Assembly: GCA_039819545.1 (NCBI GenBank)
Contig: JBCBRS010000011.1
Coordinates: 1 to 64,000, forward strand
Reading direction: 5' to 3'
DNA: 64,000 nt
Origin: CALLPQ01 sp039819545
Lineage (GTDB): Bacteria > Pseudomonadota > Alphaproteobacteria > Caulobacterales > Parvularculaceae
Shown: one piece after another, positions 17,993 to 27,870 of the stretch
How positions within the stretch are numbered: position 1 is the stretch's first letter
Layout: every line of letters starts with the position of its first letter
The notes under the pieces: model-generated
The model's input: the letters and a program-made list of their open reading frames with translations, nothing else
Told to the model about the DNA's origin: nothing
The model's database searches: none
Translations under genes and position numbers: made by a program

Positions 17993-19813
17993 CTAGACCG
18001 GTTCGGTTTGCGCGGCGAGCCACGCGCCAATTTCGGCAGGCAAGAGCGGGGTCAGGGTATCGCGCACGCGCTGGTGATACTGATTTAGCCAGACGCGCTC
18101 CGCTGGAGTGAGGAGATCTGATATAATCAAATCGCGGTTGATAGGCGCAAGAGTAATCGTCTCAAACCCCATCATGGCGCGCTCACCCTTTTCTATTGCC
18201 GTTGCCTTCGTAACAATGACAAGATTTTCAATCCGTATACCGAACTCGCCGGCTTTATAGAAACCGGGCTCATTAGACAGGATCATTCCGGGACGCAGCG
18301 CCACACTGTTTGGTGATTTGGCGATGCGTTGCGGGCCTTCATGGACCCCCAAATAGCTTCCCACCCCGTGACCTGTGCCATGGTCATAATCAAGCCCTGC
18401 CTGCCATAGGGGAAGGCGGGCAAGCGCATCAAGTTGATGCCCGGTTGTGCCTTCCGGAAAGCGCGCGGTGCCAAGTAAAATATGACCTTTAAGAACACGC
18501 GTAAATCGGTCACGCATTTCATCAGTGGGCGTGCCAATGGGTACTGTCCTTGTAATATCAGTCGTTCCATCCGGATACTGACCACCACTGTCTACGAGAT
18601 AAAGACTCCCGGGTGCAAGGGAGAGGTTCGTCTGTGTACTGACGCGGTAGTGACAGATGGCGCCATTGGACCCAGCCCCTGAAATCGTATCAAAGGACAG
18701 GTCCTTTAGCGACGTGTCCTCGCGCCGAAGCGTTTCCAGCATGCGCGCAGCGCTGATCTCATCTTCCGTACCGTCCTGGGCTTTTGTGGCAAGCCAGTGC
18801 AGAAAACGGGTGACGGCAACGCCGTCGCGAATGTGCGCTGCGCGTGTGCCGTCAAGCTCGGCGTGATTTTTCTGTGCCTTGGGCAGAGCACAAGGATCAT
18901 CACCGTGGATAATCTTTGCGCCGCTCTGTGCCAGCTGATCGGCGAGACCAGCGGGTGCACTATTTGGGTCCAGCAAAATGGAGGTGCCCGCCGCGCCAAG
19001 TTTTGCCAGCACCTGTGGCAAGTCAGTTTCGGCGCGCACGTCAACGTCCGATCCCAAATGATCATGGAGCGAATTTGATCCCTTCGCCGGGTCAAAAAAG
19101 AGGTCCGCTTTGCCATCGGCATGGACCAGCGCCCGGCTTAACGGCAAAGGCGAGCGGTCCACATCGCCGCCGCGAATATTGAAGGCCCAGGCGATCGACG
19201 GCGGCGTGGTCAAAAGTACACTTTGCGCTTTATGACGCGCCAACGCCCGGGCGATGGCTTTACGCTTTTCTGGTGCGGACGTTCCGGCAAGATCAGCGTG
19301 ATGAGGGACAATGGCGGCTATCGGTTTGGCCGGTTGATCCGTCCACGCCTTATCAATCGGGTTTTCCGCAATGGCCACAAGCTGAGCGCCTGCTTTCTTC
19401 GCGGCATCCTTCAGACGCGTAAGACCATGCACAGAATGTAGCATGGGATCATAGCCAATTTTCTGGCCGGGCTGTGCGTTTTCGGAAAGCCACTGATCAA
19501 GCGGCGTTGTCTCCGACGCAGCATACTCAAAAAAACCGTCGTCGACCTGATCACGCACTTGCAGAGTGTAGCGTCCATCCACAAAAATAACGGCGCGGTC
19601 TAGCATAACGATGGCAGCGCCCGCGGATCCCGAAAACCCCGAAACCCACATCAGGCGTTCGGCATAGGCGGGGATATATTCGTTCTGATATTCATCATCA
19701 TGGGGAACAATAAAGCCGTCGAGCCCTTGCGCACTCAATACCGCCCGCAGGAGCGGCAGGTTACGTCTTGCAAAAGTTCGGTCAGAGACAGGATCAAAAG
19801 TCTGAAACATCAA
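17993..19813 (-). CDS. Xaa-Pro aminopeptidase, M24B family
   Basis: A 606-residue metallopeptidase that removes N-terminal residues preceding proline. It has two creatinase-like N-terminal domains and a C-terminal pita-bread fold with the five metal ligands: Asp in YLVDSGGQY and GTTDITRT, His in HGTGHGVGS, Glu in LSNEPGFY and in GIRIENL. The extended form of about 600 residues is typical of the aminopeptidase P-like proteins of alphaproteobacteria and eukaryotes. prmA lies 33 bases upstream on the same strand, so the two probably share a transcript. Confidence 0.93.
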   Translation of the reverse strand: MMFQTFDPVSDRTFARRNLPLLRAVLSAQGLDGFIVPHDDEYQNEYIPAYAERLMWVSGFSGSAGAAIVMLDRAVIFVDGRYTLQVRDQVDDGFFEYAASETTPLDQWLSENAQPGQKIGYDPMLHSVHGLTRLKDAAKKAGAQLVAIAENPIDKAWTDQPAKPIAAIVPHHADLAGTSAPEKRKAIARALARHKAQSVLLTTPPSIAWAFNIRGGDVDRSPLPLSRALVHADGKADLFFDPAKGSNSLHDHLGSDVDVRAETDLPQVLAKLGAAGTSILLDPNSAPAGLADQLAQSGAKIIHGDDPCALPKAQKNHAELDGTRAAHIRDGVAVTRFLHWLATKAQDGTEDEISAARMLETLRREDTSLKDLSFDTISGAGSNGAICHYRVSTQTNLSLAPGSLYLVDSGGQYPDGTTDITRTVPIGTPTDEMRDRFTRVLKGHILLGTARFPEGTTGHQLDALARLPLWQAGLDYDHGTGHGVGSYLGVHEGPQRIAKSPNSVALRPGMILSNEPGFYKAGEFGIRIENLVIVTKATAIEKGERAMMGFETITLAPINRDLIISDLLTPAERVWLNQYHQRVRDTLTPLLPAEIGAWLAAQTEPV

Positions 19814-19846
19814 GGGTATCTCCCAGTGGATGAGCGCGTCGTTCGG

Positions 19847-20767
19847 CTACTGGCGAACATACAATAAAACCGGCCAGGTTGGATGGTCGAGGCGGTTAAT
19901 CTGACGAAAACCGGCCTTTTCATAAGCGGCGTGGACCTTGGCCTCCTGATCGGCCATCAGCCCCGCAAGCATCACCCGGCCATTCTTTTCCACATAGGTG
20001 GCCATATCCGCGCTGAGTTCAACCAGGGGCCCGGCGAGGATGTTGGCGAAGACAAAGTCATAGGGCGCGCGGGTTTGTAACGCATCATGGTCGAAACCGG
20101 CGCTTTCAAAAATCTCGATCTTATCATCCACACCGTTGTGGCCCGCATTTTCCCGGGCAATCTCAACACTGCGCTGATCAATATCACTGGCGGTGATCGA
20201 CCGTCCCCAGAGCTTTGCTGCGGCAATTGCGAGCACAGCCGAGCCACAGCCGAGATCAAAGATTGCCTTTGGCGCAAACCCGCCCAGTCGATCCAGCAGC
20301 ATCAGGCACCCGGCCGTTGTCGGGTGATGACCCGTGCCAAAGGCCTGGTTCGCCTCCACTTCGATTGTGATGCTTGTCTCATCGGTATCCAGATGATCGC
20401 GGTCATGGGCACCATGGAGGATAAACCGGCCAGCCTTCACCGGGCCGAGGGAGCCCAGGGCAAACTTTACCCAGTCGTCATCGGGCAATTCCTCGAACGC
20501 GGGCTCAACCCACGGGCCGGGCGTGTCAACCACATGGGTGATCAGGGCGGCAATGGCTTGTCGGTCGGGCGGTTCTGCGAAATAGGCCTCAGCCAGAAAG
20601 TCGGTTTCATGGGGCGCGCCATCCTCCACCGCCTTGCGCAAGCTGACGGCTTCGGCGGGCGGGTCCAGCGCATCAGCCATGAGGTCGGCAATCAACTTCA
20701 TCTGATCTTCCCCCCCGCGCCAGGTCAGCTTGAAGGTTGGCGCATTGGCGGCAGAGGGCGAGGTCAT
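19847..20767 (-). CDS. prmA: ribosomal protein L11 methyltransferase
   Basis: A 306-residue SAM-dependent methyltransferase that modifies ribosomal protein L11. Motif I is FDLGCGSAVLAIAAAK, preceded by the family's EANQAFGTGHHPTT, and motif IV is DFVFANILAGPLV. The N-terminal 100 residues form the L11-recognition domain. Family relatives of similar length are normal in alphaproteobacteria. Confidence 0.94.
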   Translation of the reverse strand: MTSPSAANAPTFKLTWRGGEDQMKLIADLMADALDPPAEAVSLRKAVEDGAPHETDFLAEAYFAEPPDRQAIAALITHVVDTPGPWVEPAFEELPDDDWVKFALGSLGPVKAGRFILHGAHDRDHLDTDETSITIEVEANQAFGTGHHPTTAGCLMLLDRLGGFAPKAIFDLGCGSAVLAIAAAKLWGRSITASDIDQRSVEIARENAGHNGVDDKIEIFESAGFDHDALQTRAPYDFVFANILAGPLVELSADMATYVEKNGRVMLAGLMADQEAKVHAAYEKAGFRQINRLDHPTWPVLLYVRQ

Positions 20768-20815
20768 GGCGGGTCCAGTGTTGTCAAGGCGCCGCCTTGT
20801 TAAAACGTCGCCGGG

Positions 20816-21658
20816 TCAGGGTGTATCGAGAGTGCGCGCCGCCGCTTCCAGATAGGGTTGCGGGCTCACAAGGGTCACGTCATCGCGTTCGGCAAGACGG
20901 GCGCGGAACCAGTATTTGTGCGCGGCGCCGAACGTGATCACCACTGTCTTACCGCTCCCGCTGAGATCATCAAGGGCCGCGCCAATGAGCCGATAGTGCG
21001 CCCGGTTCCCCGCTTCCCAGCCCGTATCGCCCAAAGCCTCCGCAAAAAGCGTTGTGTACGGCGTAAGACCGGCCTCGATAATCCGATCATAATCGCGCGT
21101 ATGGATAAAGAACGCATCATCTTCCCGCCCGGAAAGGGCAGTATTCATGGTCGCCTGCGCCAGCATATGGCTTGCCCATTCGGCCTGACTTGCCTCGTCC
21201 CTGGCAAGCCGGTTGAGCGTAACGACGCGCGCCTCCGCTTTGGGTTGCGTCCAGGCGGCAGCGCCTATGAGGGGTATGTCTCGATCCAGCGCATACGGAA
21301 TAATGACGTCGGTATATTCGGGAAACCGGGCAACCCGCGGCTCACGAACCTGCCCGGTTTGCTGATAGCTGGTGAGCGCTTCGTCCAGCCGTTCGGGCGG
21401 AATTTCTGCGATGATCACATCGGCGGCAATTTTGGTGAGGACAGCGCGTAGAAGGGTAAGCGAATATTTATCACTCGTGCGGTGCTGCGCCTGAATGGTG
21501 CCGAGGACGATGACCCGGGTCGGGCGCACTGTTTCGGCCTCCGGGGCTGGCGAATTGGAATGGTCTGCACCACAGCCGTTGATCAGTAGACACAGTACGA
21601 CAAAGAAAATCGTAGATCCTATAATCTTTTTGGGCGTGCGATGGCTGATCAATCCCAT
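20816..21658 (-). CDS. putative lipoprotein, DUF5694/TraB-like
   Basis: A 280-residue exported protein. The N-terminus has a hydrophobic segment ending INGCGAD, an imperfect lipobox with Cys29. The body starts VIVLGTIQAQH, then DVIIAEIPPERLDEAL and later VVITFGAAHKYWFRARL. Glu/His patterns and strand order resemble the DUF5694 and TraB/Tiki-like families of putative metalloproteases. That assignment is by eye and uncertain, and the substrate is unknown. The gene faces away from the TonB-domain gene across about 100 bases. Confidence 0.5.
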   Translation of the reverse strand: MGLISHRTPKKIIGSTIFFVVLCLLINGCGADHSNSPAPEAETVRPTRVIVLGTIQAQHRTSDKYSLTLLRAVLTKIAADVIIAEIPPERLDEALTSYQQTGQVREPRVARFPEYTDVIIPYALDRDIPLIGAAAWTQPKAEARVVTLNRLARDEASQAEWASHMLAQATMNTALSGREDDAFFIHTRDYDRIIEAGLTPYTTLFAEALGDTGWEAGNRAHYRLIGAALDDLSGSGKTVVITFGAAHKYWFRARLAERDDVTLVSPQPYLEAAARTLDTP

Positions 21659-21761
21659 AATGAAGTCTCAATATTAAAATTAGCCGAACGATCAATTGCC
21701 TTGACAGAATAGGGGTAGTAGAAAATCCTTAGCATGGGATGACGAAAGAAGGGATAAGCTC

Positions 21762-22781
21762 GTGGGTTACGCGATAAATTTTCACAATGCGGCGCGTCTT
21801 TTCATCGGATTAGCGCTGATCGCTCTTCCTGCATTGAACGCCAAGGCCAAATCGCCACCAGGCATTGACGTCACGCCGGCCGAACCCAAACGTCAGCAAC
21901 AGCCTGAATTTCCAGCTGCCTGTTTGACGGCAGCTGAAAATTCCCAGCAGCTCGCAAAAGTGACTGTTCAGTTTGATATTTCCAGAAAAGGCAAAACTGA
22001 GAATATTTCAGTTGTTGACAGCACTGCTCCGTGTTTCAATCAAACAGCGGCTGATGCGGTGCGCACATGGACATACACACCGCAGAGAATGAAGGGTAGA
22101 CCAATCGGTCAGGAAAAAGTTCAGACCCGCTTTGTTTTCAAACTGGATGACACAAATGGGCCTGCGGAAATGAACTATGTTGATGCGACGCCTATTTACC
22201 GTGTACCGCCGATCTATCCTGAAAAGTGTCTAGACCTAGCGGGCAAAGAAGAATATGTTCTGTTACGCTTTACTGTAGATGCTGATGGGAAGCCAACCGA
22301 CATTGAAGTCGAAGACGCATCTTCGCGATGTTTCATACGGGCAGCTAAGAAATCAACAATGAAATGGCGCTATCGGCCAGCACAGGACGATGGTGTGCCC
22401 GTTGCCCGAAGAAATGTTTTTCAACAAATAACGTTTGTACTCGCTAACGGCGCCGGCAAGAATGTTTACGACGTGCGCCGATCTGTGGTGCGGGACGTAA
22501 AGCGCGCCGGCAGTTTGATGAGCCGCGGCAAATTTGACGACTCAGAGACCAAACTTGAAGAGTTGCTAACCAAATATGCTGACAGTCTTTCAAAGGTAGA
22601 GCGTGCACTGATCTATCAGATTCGCGGTGCGATTAGGCTCGAGAGAAAAGATTATGCCGGGGCTCTTGATGATTTGAGATTTGTGCGCACCCACGGTGTT
22701 CTTGAAGAAGACACGCGCATTACCATTGGAAATGCGATCGAACAGCTGGAAAATGCCTTAAACGTTAGGACCAAACCGTGA
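21762..22781 (+). CDS. periplasmic protein with two TonB C-terminal-like domains
   Basis: A 339-residue protein from a GTG start with AAGGG nine bases upstream. A signal peptide (about residues 11-29) is followed by two domains of the TonB C-terminal type, near residues 45-130 and 145-235; each has the PxxYP/EFP opening, a VxxxFDISRKG or LRFTVDADGK strand and a WxYxP motif. Each domain also has a cysteine pair (PAACL with APCF; PEKCL with SRCF) that could form a disulfide. The last 80 residues are helical and TPR-like. It has no ExbB/ExbD neighbours or membrane anchor, so a classical energy-transducing role is doubtful. A consensus TTGACA at 21701 may be its promoter -35. Confidence 0.7.
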   Translation: MGYAINFHNAARLFIGLALIALPALNAKAKSPPGIDVTPAEPKRQQQPEFPAACLTAAENSQQLAKVTVQFDISRKGKTENISVVDSTAPCFNQTAADAVRTWTYTPQRMKGRPIGQEKVQTRFVFKLDDTNGPAEMNYVDATPIYRVPPIYPEKCLDLAGKEEYVLLRFTVDADGKPTDIEVEDASSRCFIRAAKKSTMKWRYRPAQDDGVPVARRNVFQQITFVLANGAGKNVYDVRRSVVRDVKRAGSLMSRGKFDDSETKLEELLTKYADSLSKVERALIYQIRGAIRLERKDYAGALDDLRFVRTHGVLEEDTRITIGNAIEQLENALNVRTKP

Positions 22782-22793
22782 GCATATTTCTGC

Positions 22794-25700
22794 CTATTCA
22801 GCGGGCACGGTTTTGGGTTCCGGTGACTGATTTTCCCCCTCATCGCCAAAATCACCGCGCCCGATAGGGGCGGTAAAGTTGGATTGCTTCCGGCCGGTGA
22901 ACACATAGATGAAAAAGCGTTTCACGTCCGCCCCGATGGCATAGAGCGTGGGGACAAAGAACAGCGTGACGAGTAGCGCGAAGAAGACGCCAAAGGCAAG
23001 ACCCACCGCCACGGGGACGAGATACGCCGCCTGAATGGATTGTTCCATCATTAATGGAAACAGGCCTACAAAAGTCGTCAGTGAGGTGAGCAATATGGGC
23101 CGAAAGCGTTTTGTTCCTGCCTCTACGAGCGCGCTGGCGCCGTCCATAGGCGCACGGCCATCGCCGCCCCGGCGCAAGCGGTTGATATAATCGATCAGGA
23201 CGAGGTTATCATTGACCGCTACGCCCGCCGCCGCCATGACGCCGAGATAGGAGAAGAGCGACATCGCCTCGCCCATGATCAGGTGGCCAACAATACCGCC
23301 AGTCAGACAGAACGGTACCGCCGCGAGTAGGATCAGCATGGGTTCAAAATAAGAGCGGAAGGCAACGGCCACGAGAAAATAGGCAATGCCAATCGCCAGC
23401 AGGATCAGAACCCCGATCTCTGACATGAACTCCTGTTCGCCCTCGGCGCGGCCAATATTGCCTCGGTTCACGGCGGGGTGCCGCGCATCAAAAGCTTCAA
23501 AGAAATTCTCGTCAAGATCGCTGCGGATTTCATTGATTCGCTCATCGGCAACTTCGGCGCTAACGATAATGGCACGCTGACGCTCGCGCCGCAGAATGCG
23601 GGAGATCCCTGTGGTAAACTCCAGATCAGCAACGGCATAGAGCGGAACCTCGCGCCCATCGATGGTGCGGATCCGCATATTTCCCAGGTGATCAAGGGAC
23701 TGACGATCTTTCAGCGGATAGCGTACAAAGACCCGGACGTCCTGCCCGTCGCGGGGGAGACGTTGCACCTCATCGCCGAAAAAACCCTGGCGCACCTGAC
23801 GGGCAACCTGTTCGGTTGTCACGCCGAGCGCTTCAGCCCCCGGTTTCAGGGTAAAGCGGACCTCTGCAGCGGACGATTGGGTATCGTTTGCCACATTGTA
23901 GACGCCCTCATAGCTGCGCAATTGGCCCATCAGGTCAGCGGCTGCGGCATTCAGCGCCTCAAGGCTATCGGCGTTCAGCACATATTCAATGGGTGGTCCG
24001 TTGTTGCCATTTTCATAGGTGACATTAATTTTCTCCGCATCGGGAACATCACCGATAAGGGTGCGCAGTCGCTCTGCGGTTTCGCTGGCGGTAATGGTTC
24101 GGTTTTCAGGGGGCACCAGCTTAACCAGCGCTAAAACTTGGTTGTCGCGCGATCGGGTGTACCAGTTTTCCACCAGCGTCCCGGGCTCGCCCGCATCTTC
24201 CTCCACCTGGCGAACAAGCTCTTCTTCGGCTTCCTGCAATTGACGCAAAACGGCCTGCGTGCGGGTGTAAGGTGTCCCTTCAGGTAGATTGACTTCAATC
24301 TCGATCTGATCGGATTCGGGCGTGGGGAAGAAATTTGACTGCACAATCCCATTGGTCAGAAGGCTGATGGAAATAACCATCGAGCCAATGAACAGAACCG
24401 CCGTCAGGTACCGCCGCCGCAGGGCTGCCTTCATCAGGGGGCGGTATTTATGACGGGCAAGCCAAACAATACTGTCTGCGATCCTTGCCTGCATCCGCGC
24501 AAATCGGGATGTTGGATTAGTCGGTTTCAGGTGGGACAGGTGCGCGGGCAAGATCAGCAGCGATTCAATAAGCGAGAAGGTCAGTGCAAGGATTACAACC
24601 AGCGAGATAGCCCGGGTAAATTGTGAGGTGCTGCCCGACAACATCATCCAAGGCGCAAAGAAAATCATCGTGGTCAGAACCGCAAAAATCACCGGCATGA
24701 TGACCATTTTGGTCCCATTGACCGCTGCGGTAATACCTGTTTCGCCGTCTTCCACACGGCTATGAATTGCCTCGCCCACAATAATGGCGTCATCAACGAT
24801 CACGCCGATCACGAGCAGAAAGGCGAAGGTCGATAACATATTGAACGACACACCCACGCTGGGCAGGAGCGCAAGACCGCCCGCAAACGCAACCGCAATG
24901 CCCACCGATACCCAGAGCGCGATCACGGGCCGCAGGAATAAGAGCAGGGTGATCAGAACAAGAATGATCCCCGTCCCGAAATTGTTAAAGATTGTCGTCA
25001 TCCGGCTTTTGAAGTCTGCGCTGCGGTCGGCCCATAAAGTGAGCGTCACGCCCTCCGGTTTTTCGGTCTCGGCTTTTTCCAGATAGCTTTTGACCTCCTT
25101 GGAAAGCTTGACCACATCCATGTTAGGACCGCTCAGGACATTTACGAGGATCGTGCGTTCGCCATTGACCGTTGCGAGCAGATTGACCTCTTCAAAGCCG
25201 TCTTTCACAACGCCCACATCACGCACACGCACGACGGCGCCATTGGGCAATTGGCGCACCACGATGTCGCCAAAGTCGCTCGCATCGTCGGCAAGGTTGC
25301 GGGTGCGCAGTTGAACATTGCCCGCCTCGGTTTTCACATTGCCAGCGGAAAGATTAACTGAGGACGCGCGTACGGCGGCGGACACATCGGCGATGGTCAG
25401 GCCATAGCGGCGCAACGCCTCTTCTGAAACCTCAATGGAGACTTCTTCATTGCGCGTGCCAAACAGATCGACCGACGGTACGTGGGGGTAAAGCGCAAGA
25501 TCACGGCGTACTTTTTCAGCGTATCGTTTTAGGATCCGTTCATCCACATCGCCGGTAACGGCAATCCTGACAATTTCCTGCTGGTTGCGGAAAACGTTGA
25601 CCTGTGGTGGCTCGGCTGCGTTGGGAAAAGTGCTTATTGAGTCAAGTTCGCGTTTGATGTCGGAAAGGAACCGCGCTTCGTCCACATCTTCCTCGCCAAT

Positions 25701-25982
25701 GACCCAGACGAAGCCTGCGTTCTCGTTGGCGGAGGCCCATAAGCGGTCAACCCCGCGCACGCGGCTGAGGGCTTCTTCCATCCGTACAACGAGTTGTTCT
25801 TCCACATCCTGCGGGGAGGCACCGGGCCAGGCAACCGACACTTGCGCGCCCGGAAACTCCACATAGGGATCAAGTTCCCGGTCAATCCGAAAGAACGTCA
25901 CAAGCCCGCACAGTAAAATGCCAACCATCAGGAGGTTTGCCGCTACCTTGTTATTGGCCCACCAGTGGATAACGCCATTCAT
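22794..25982 (-). CDS. RND-family efflux pump permease
   Basis: A 1062-residue inner-membrane proton-driven exporter of the AcrB/MexB superfamily. The start NGVIHWWANNKVAANLL and the first membrane helix are typical, and the paired aspartates of helix 4 are seen in VIGVIVDDAIIVGE. The matching second-half helices include FSYLGVMAAAGVAVNDNLVL. Two large periplasmic loops lie between. The adaptor gene lies 46 bases upstream on the same strand. No outer-membrane channel is adjacent. The exported compound cannot be predicted. Confidence 0.93.
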   Translation of the reverse strand: MNGVIHWWANNKVAANLLMVGILLCGLVTFFRIDRELDPYVEFPGAQVSVAWPGASPQDVEEQLVVRMEEALSRVRGVDRLWASANENAGFVWVIGEEDVDEARFLSDIKRELDSISTFPNAAEPPQVNVFRNQQEIVRIAVTGDVDERILKRYAEKVRRDLALYPHVPSVDLFGTRNEEVSIEVSEEALRRYGLTIADVSAAVRASSVNLSAGNVKTEAGNVQLRTRNLADDASDFGDIVVRQLPNGAVVRVRDVGVVKDGFEEVNLLATVNGERTILVNVLSGPNMDVVKLSKEVKSYLEKAETEKPEGVTLTLWADRSADFKSRMTTIFNNFGTGIILVLITLLLFLRPVIALWVSVGIAVAFAGGLALLPSVGVSFNMLSTFAFLLVIGVIVDDAIIVGEAIHSRVEDGETGITAAVNGTKMVIMPVIFAVLTTMIFFAPWMMLSGSTSQFTRAISLVVILALTFSLIESLLILPAHLSHLKPTNPTSRFARMQARIADSIVWLARHKYRPLMKAALRRRYLTAVLFIGSMVISISLLTNGIVQSNFFPTPESDQIEIEVNLPEGTPYTRTQAVLRQLQEAEEELVRQVEEDAGEPGTLVENWYTRSRDNQVLALVKLVPPENRTITASETAERLRTLIGDVPDAEKINVTYENGNNGPPIEYVLNADSLEALNAAAADLMGQLRSYEGVYNVANDTQSSAAEVRFTLKPGAEALGVTTEQVARQVRQGFFGDEVQRLPRDGQDVRVFVRYPLKDRQSLDHLGNMRIRTIDGREVPLYAVADLEFTTGISRILRRERQRAIIVSAEVADERINEIRSDLDENFFEAFDARHPAVNRGNIGRAEGEQEFMSEIGVLILLAIGIAYFLVAVAFRSYFEPMLILLAAVPFCLTGGIVGHLIMGEAMSLFSYLGVMAAAGVAVNDNLVLIDYINRLRRGGDGRAPMDGASALVEAGTKRFRPILLTSLTTFVGLFPLMMEQSIQAAYLVPVAVGLAFGVFFALLVTLFFVPTLYAIGADVKRFFIYVFTGRKQSNFTAPIGRGDFGDEGENQSPEPKTVPAE

Positions 25983-26028
25983 GATACGGACCTTTTCAAG
26001 TTAACGGATGCGCGGGGGTGAGGCACGA

Positions 26029-27342
26029 TTAGGATGAAGAGCTGTCGGACAGCGCAAGAGACGAGGCCTCATCGCTGGTATCATTGTCAGTGGGCTGCAG
26101 GTCACCGGCAATTGCGATGGCCATGCCTGTGGCCGGGGCTTTGACGGGGGAGGTGATAACACGCTCGCCAGGCGTCACACCACTGGTGATCACGGCGCCA
26201 TCGGGCCCCGACTGTGCGATCGTTACGGAGCGGATCTCTAGCGTGTTGTCATCACGGGCCACATAAACCTGCGCCTCACCGCGCAGGGCCGCCCGCGGTA
26301 CCAGCACCGCATTGCCGAGGCTCTTGCCTTCAATATCCGCATTCACGAACAGACCAGCGGCGAGCGGCATACCGGCATCGGCCCCGCGCCCATAGGGATC
26401 ATCAACTGCCACATAGGCAAAAAGGACGCGGGTTTGCGGGTCATACTGACTATCGGTGCGCACAATCCGCCCTTGCCAGTGACACACCTTACCGCCAACA
26501 ATCGTATGCAGATCAACCGCCGGACCAGTCCCGGCATCGCTTTCCTGATAGCCAACGGGTAAATCAAGCTGTGTCAGTTCGCTATCGGTCAGGGGGAGGC
26601 GCACTTCCATCACGCTGGTGCCAAATATCCGGCCTAGCGCGGTGCCCGGCGCAATGAACTCACCCACATCGACGGTCTTCTGGGTCACGCGGCCATCAAA
26701 GGGCGCGCGTACTTTTGTGCGGGCAAGCTGTAGCTCTGCATTCTTTAGGTTTGCGCGAGCAGCCGACAGCATGGCTGCCGCCTCTGCCATTTGTGGTTTG
26801 CGCAAGGTCAGGTCTGATGCGGCACCCAACGGGCCGTTGCTATTTAATTCATTGTACTCCAGACGCGCCGCGTTGGCTTCGGCGGTCTCGCTGGCAAACC
26901 GGTTTTCGGCTTGGGCCACATTGGCCCGCGCTTCGGTAACCCGGTAGCGGAACTCTTCATCTTCTACGCTGATCAAGACTTCGCCAGCGGTGAAGATACC
27001 GCCTTCAATAAATGCGGGAGAAACATAGTCGATCCGGCCACTGACGTTTGATGCAAGATTGATCTGGACACGCGGTTGGGCGGCCCCTTGGGTGCGCACA
27101 GAAAGCGTCACCGGCTTGGAGATTGCCTCGGTTGCGACCACGGGGGTTGCCTTGACGATTTCCTCTTTCTTTTCCGGTTTCGGGGCCAGCATGCTGATCC
27201 CAGCGCCTACCCCTACAAAGCCCACAATGGCGATTACCGGCAACCCGAAGACGGCAAATCGGCGCAAGCGCAGACCAAGCGAGGCCCGCGTTACTTCCTG
27301 ACGATGCTGGCGCGACGAGGCGGTGGGTGTTGGTGCGTCCAC
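26029..27342 (-). CDS. RND efflux periplasmic adaptor
   Basis: A 437-residue membrane-fusion protein. A membrane anchor (about residues 30-52) is followed by a lipoyl/barrel-sandwich half (GRIDYVSPAFIEGGIFTAGE), a coiled hairpin rich in Ala and Glu, the second half (VRAPFDGRVTQKTVDVGEFI) and the beta-barrel. It should link the RND permease to an outer-membrane channel. It is the first gene of the pump operon, and its promoter must lie to its right, in the 27.35-27.6 kb stretch beside the mobile element. Confidence 0.92.
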   Translation of the reverse strand: MDAPTPTASSRQHRQEVTRASLGLRLRRFAVFGLPVIAIVGFVGVGAGISMLAPKPEKKEEIVKATPVVATEAISKPVTLSVRTQGAAQPRVQINLASNVSGRIDYVSPAFIEGGIFTAGEVLISVEDEEFRYRVTEARANVAQAENRFASETAEANAARLEYNELNSNGPLGAASDLTLRKPQMAEAAAMLSAARANLKNAELQLARTKVRAPFDGRVTQKTVDVGEFIAPGTALGRIFGTSVMEVRLPLTDSELTQLDLPVGYQESDAGTGPAVDLHTIVGGKVCHWQGRIVRTDSQYDPQTRVLFAYVAVDDPYGRGADAGMPLAAGLFVNADIEGKSLGNAVLVPRAALRGEAQVYVARDDNTLEIRSVTIAQSGPDGAVITSGVTPGERVITSPVKAPATGMAIAIAGDLQPTDNDTSDEASSLALSDSSSS

Positions 27343-27753
27343 GGCGAGGCTCTCCCTGTCCCGGTTGGTACTGGGGTAACCCTACGCCCTCAAAATAGAC
27401 AAAGAAATAAGCGGCGGTGCAATCTGCCGCACCGGCAAAACGGTTGGTCTCTTTTTCACAGACTTGCAGGGCGCGTGGTGTGCGCAAGGAGGTTTTCGGC
27501 GAAGTGAGCGGAGCAATGGACGCCCATTACAAAAGAGGCGCCCAACCGATCGGAAAAACGCTTGAAGCGTTTTCGGGTACAGCGCGACTGAGGGGTGTCC
27601 GGAAAGTACGCCTTGTCGTTAACGCTTCGCGCCCCGAGGCAAAACATGATGCCAGATAAAGGCGGGTGTTTGAATTCCGAATATCAAAGCCGCAAGCGCT
27701 GCTCGGGCGGCCAGCCCGCCCTACCGGAGGCGCTGCGCGCCGCGAGGCAAAAA
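27343..27753. other. junction region between pump operon and mobile element
   Basis: About 410 bases without a supported gene. It holds a hairpin AAAACGC/GCGTTTT with loop TTGAA at 27555-27573, which could end transcription. It also holds two diverged copies of a unit starting GCGCCcCGAGGCAAAA, at about 27628 and 27736, roughly 108 bases apart. The left end of the element should lie here, but I cannot place it exactly. Confidence 0.45.
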
Positions 27754-27870
27754 ATGGTGCCCGATGAGGGAGAAACTTTAAACTCTCTCACAGACGTATT
27801 TGACACTCTTCAAGACTGGGAAGGGCAGATAAAGGCTGTTGATATTAATTATGAGGAGTTGGGATTATGA
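27754..27870 (+). CDS. small protein coupled to mobC
   Basis: A 38-residue frame from ATG 27754 whose TGA overlaps the mobC start as ATGA, the usual arrangement for translational coupling. The product is acidic (DVFDTLQDWEGQIKAVDINY). The same frame is open back to an ATG at 27595, where the residues show an internal repeat (RQNMMPDKGGCLNS and RQKMVPDEGETLNS). I do not recognise the product. It may be partly a decayed attachment site rather than a gene. Confidence 0.35.
   Translation: MVPDEGETLNSLTDVFDTLQDWEGQIKAVDINYEELGL

Noticed and set aside
27628..27790. CRISPR array at the left end of the element
   Set aside because: Only two diverged units of unequal sequence, no regular spacers and no cas genes in the window.
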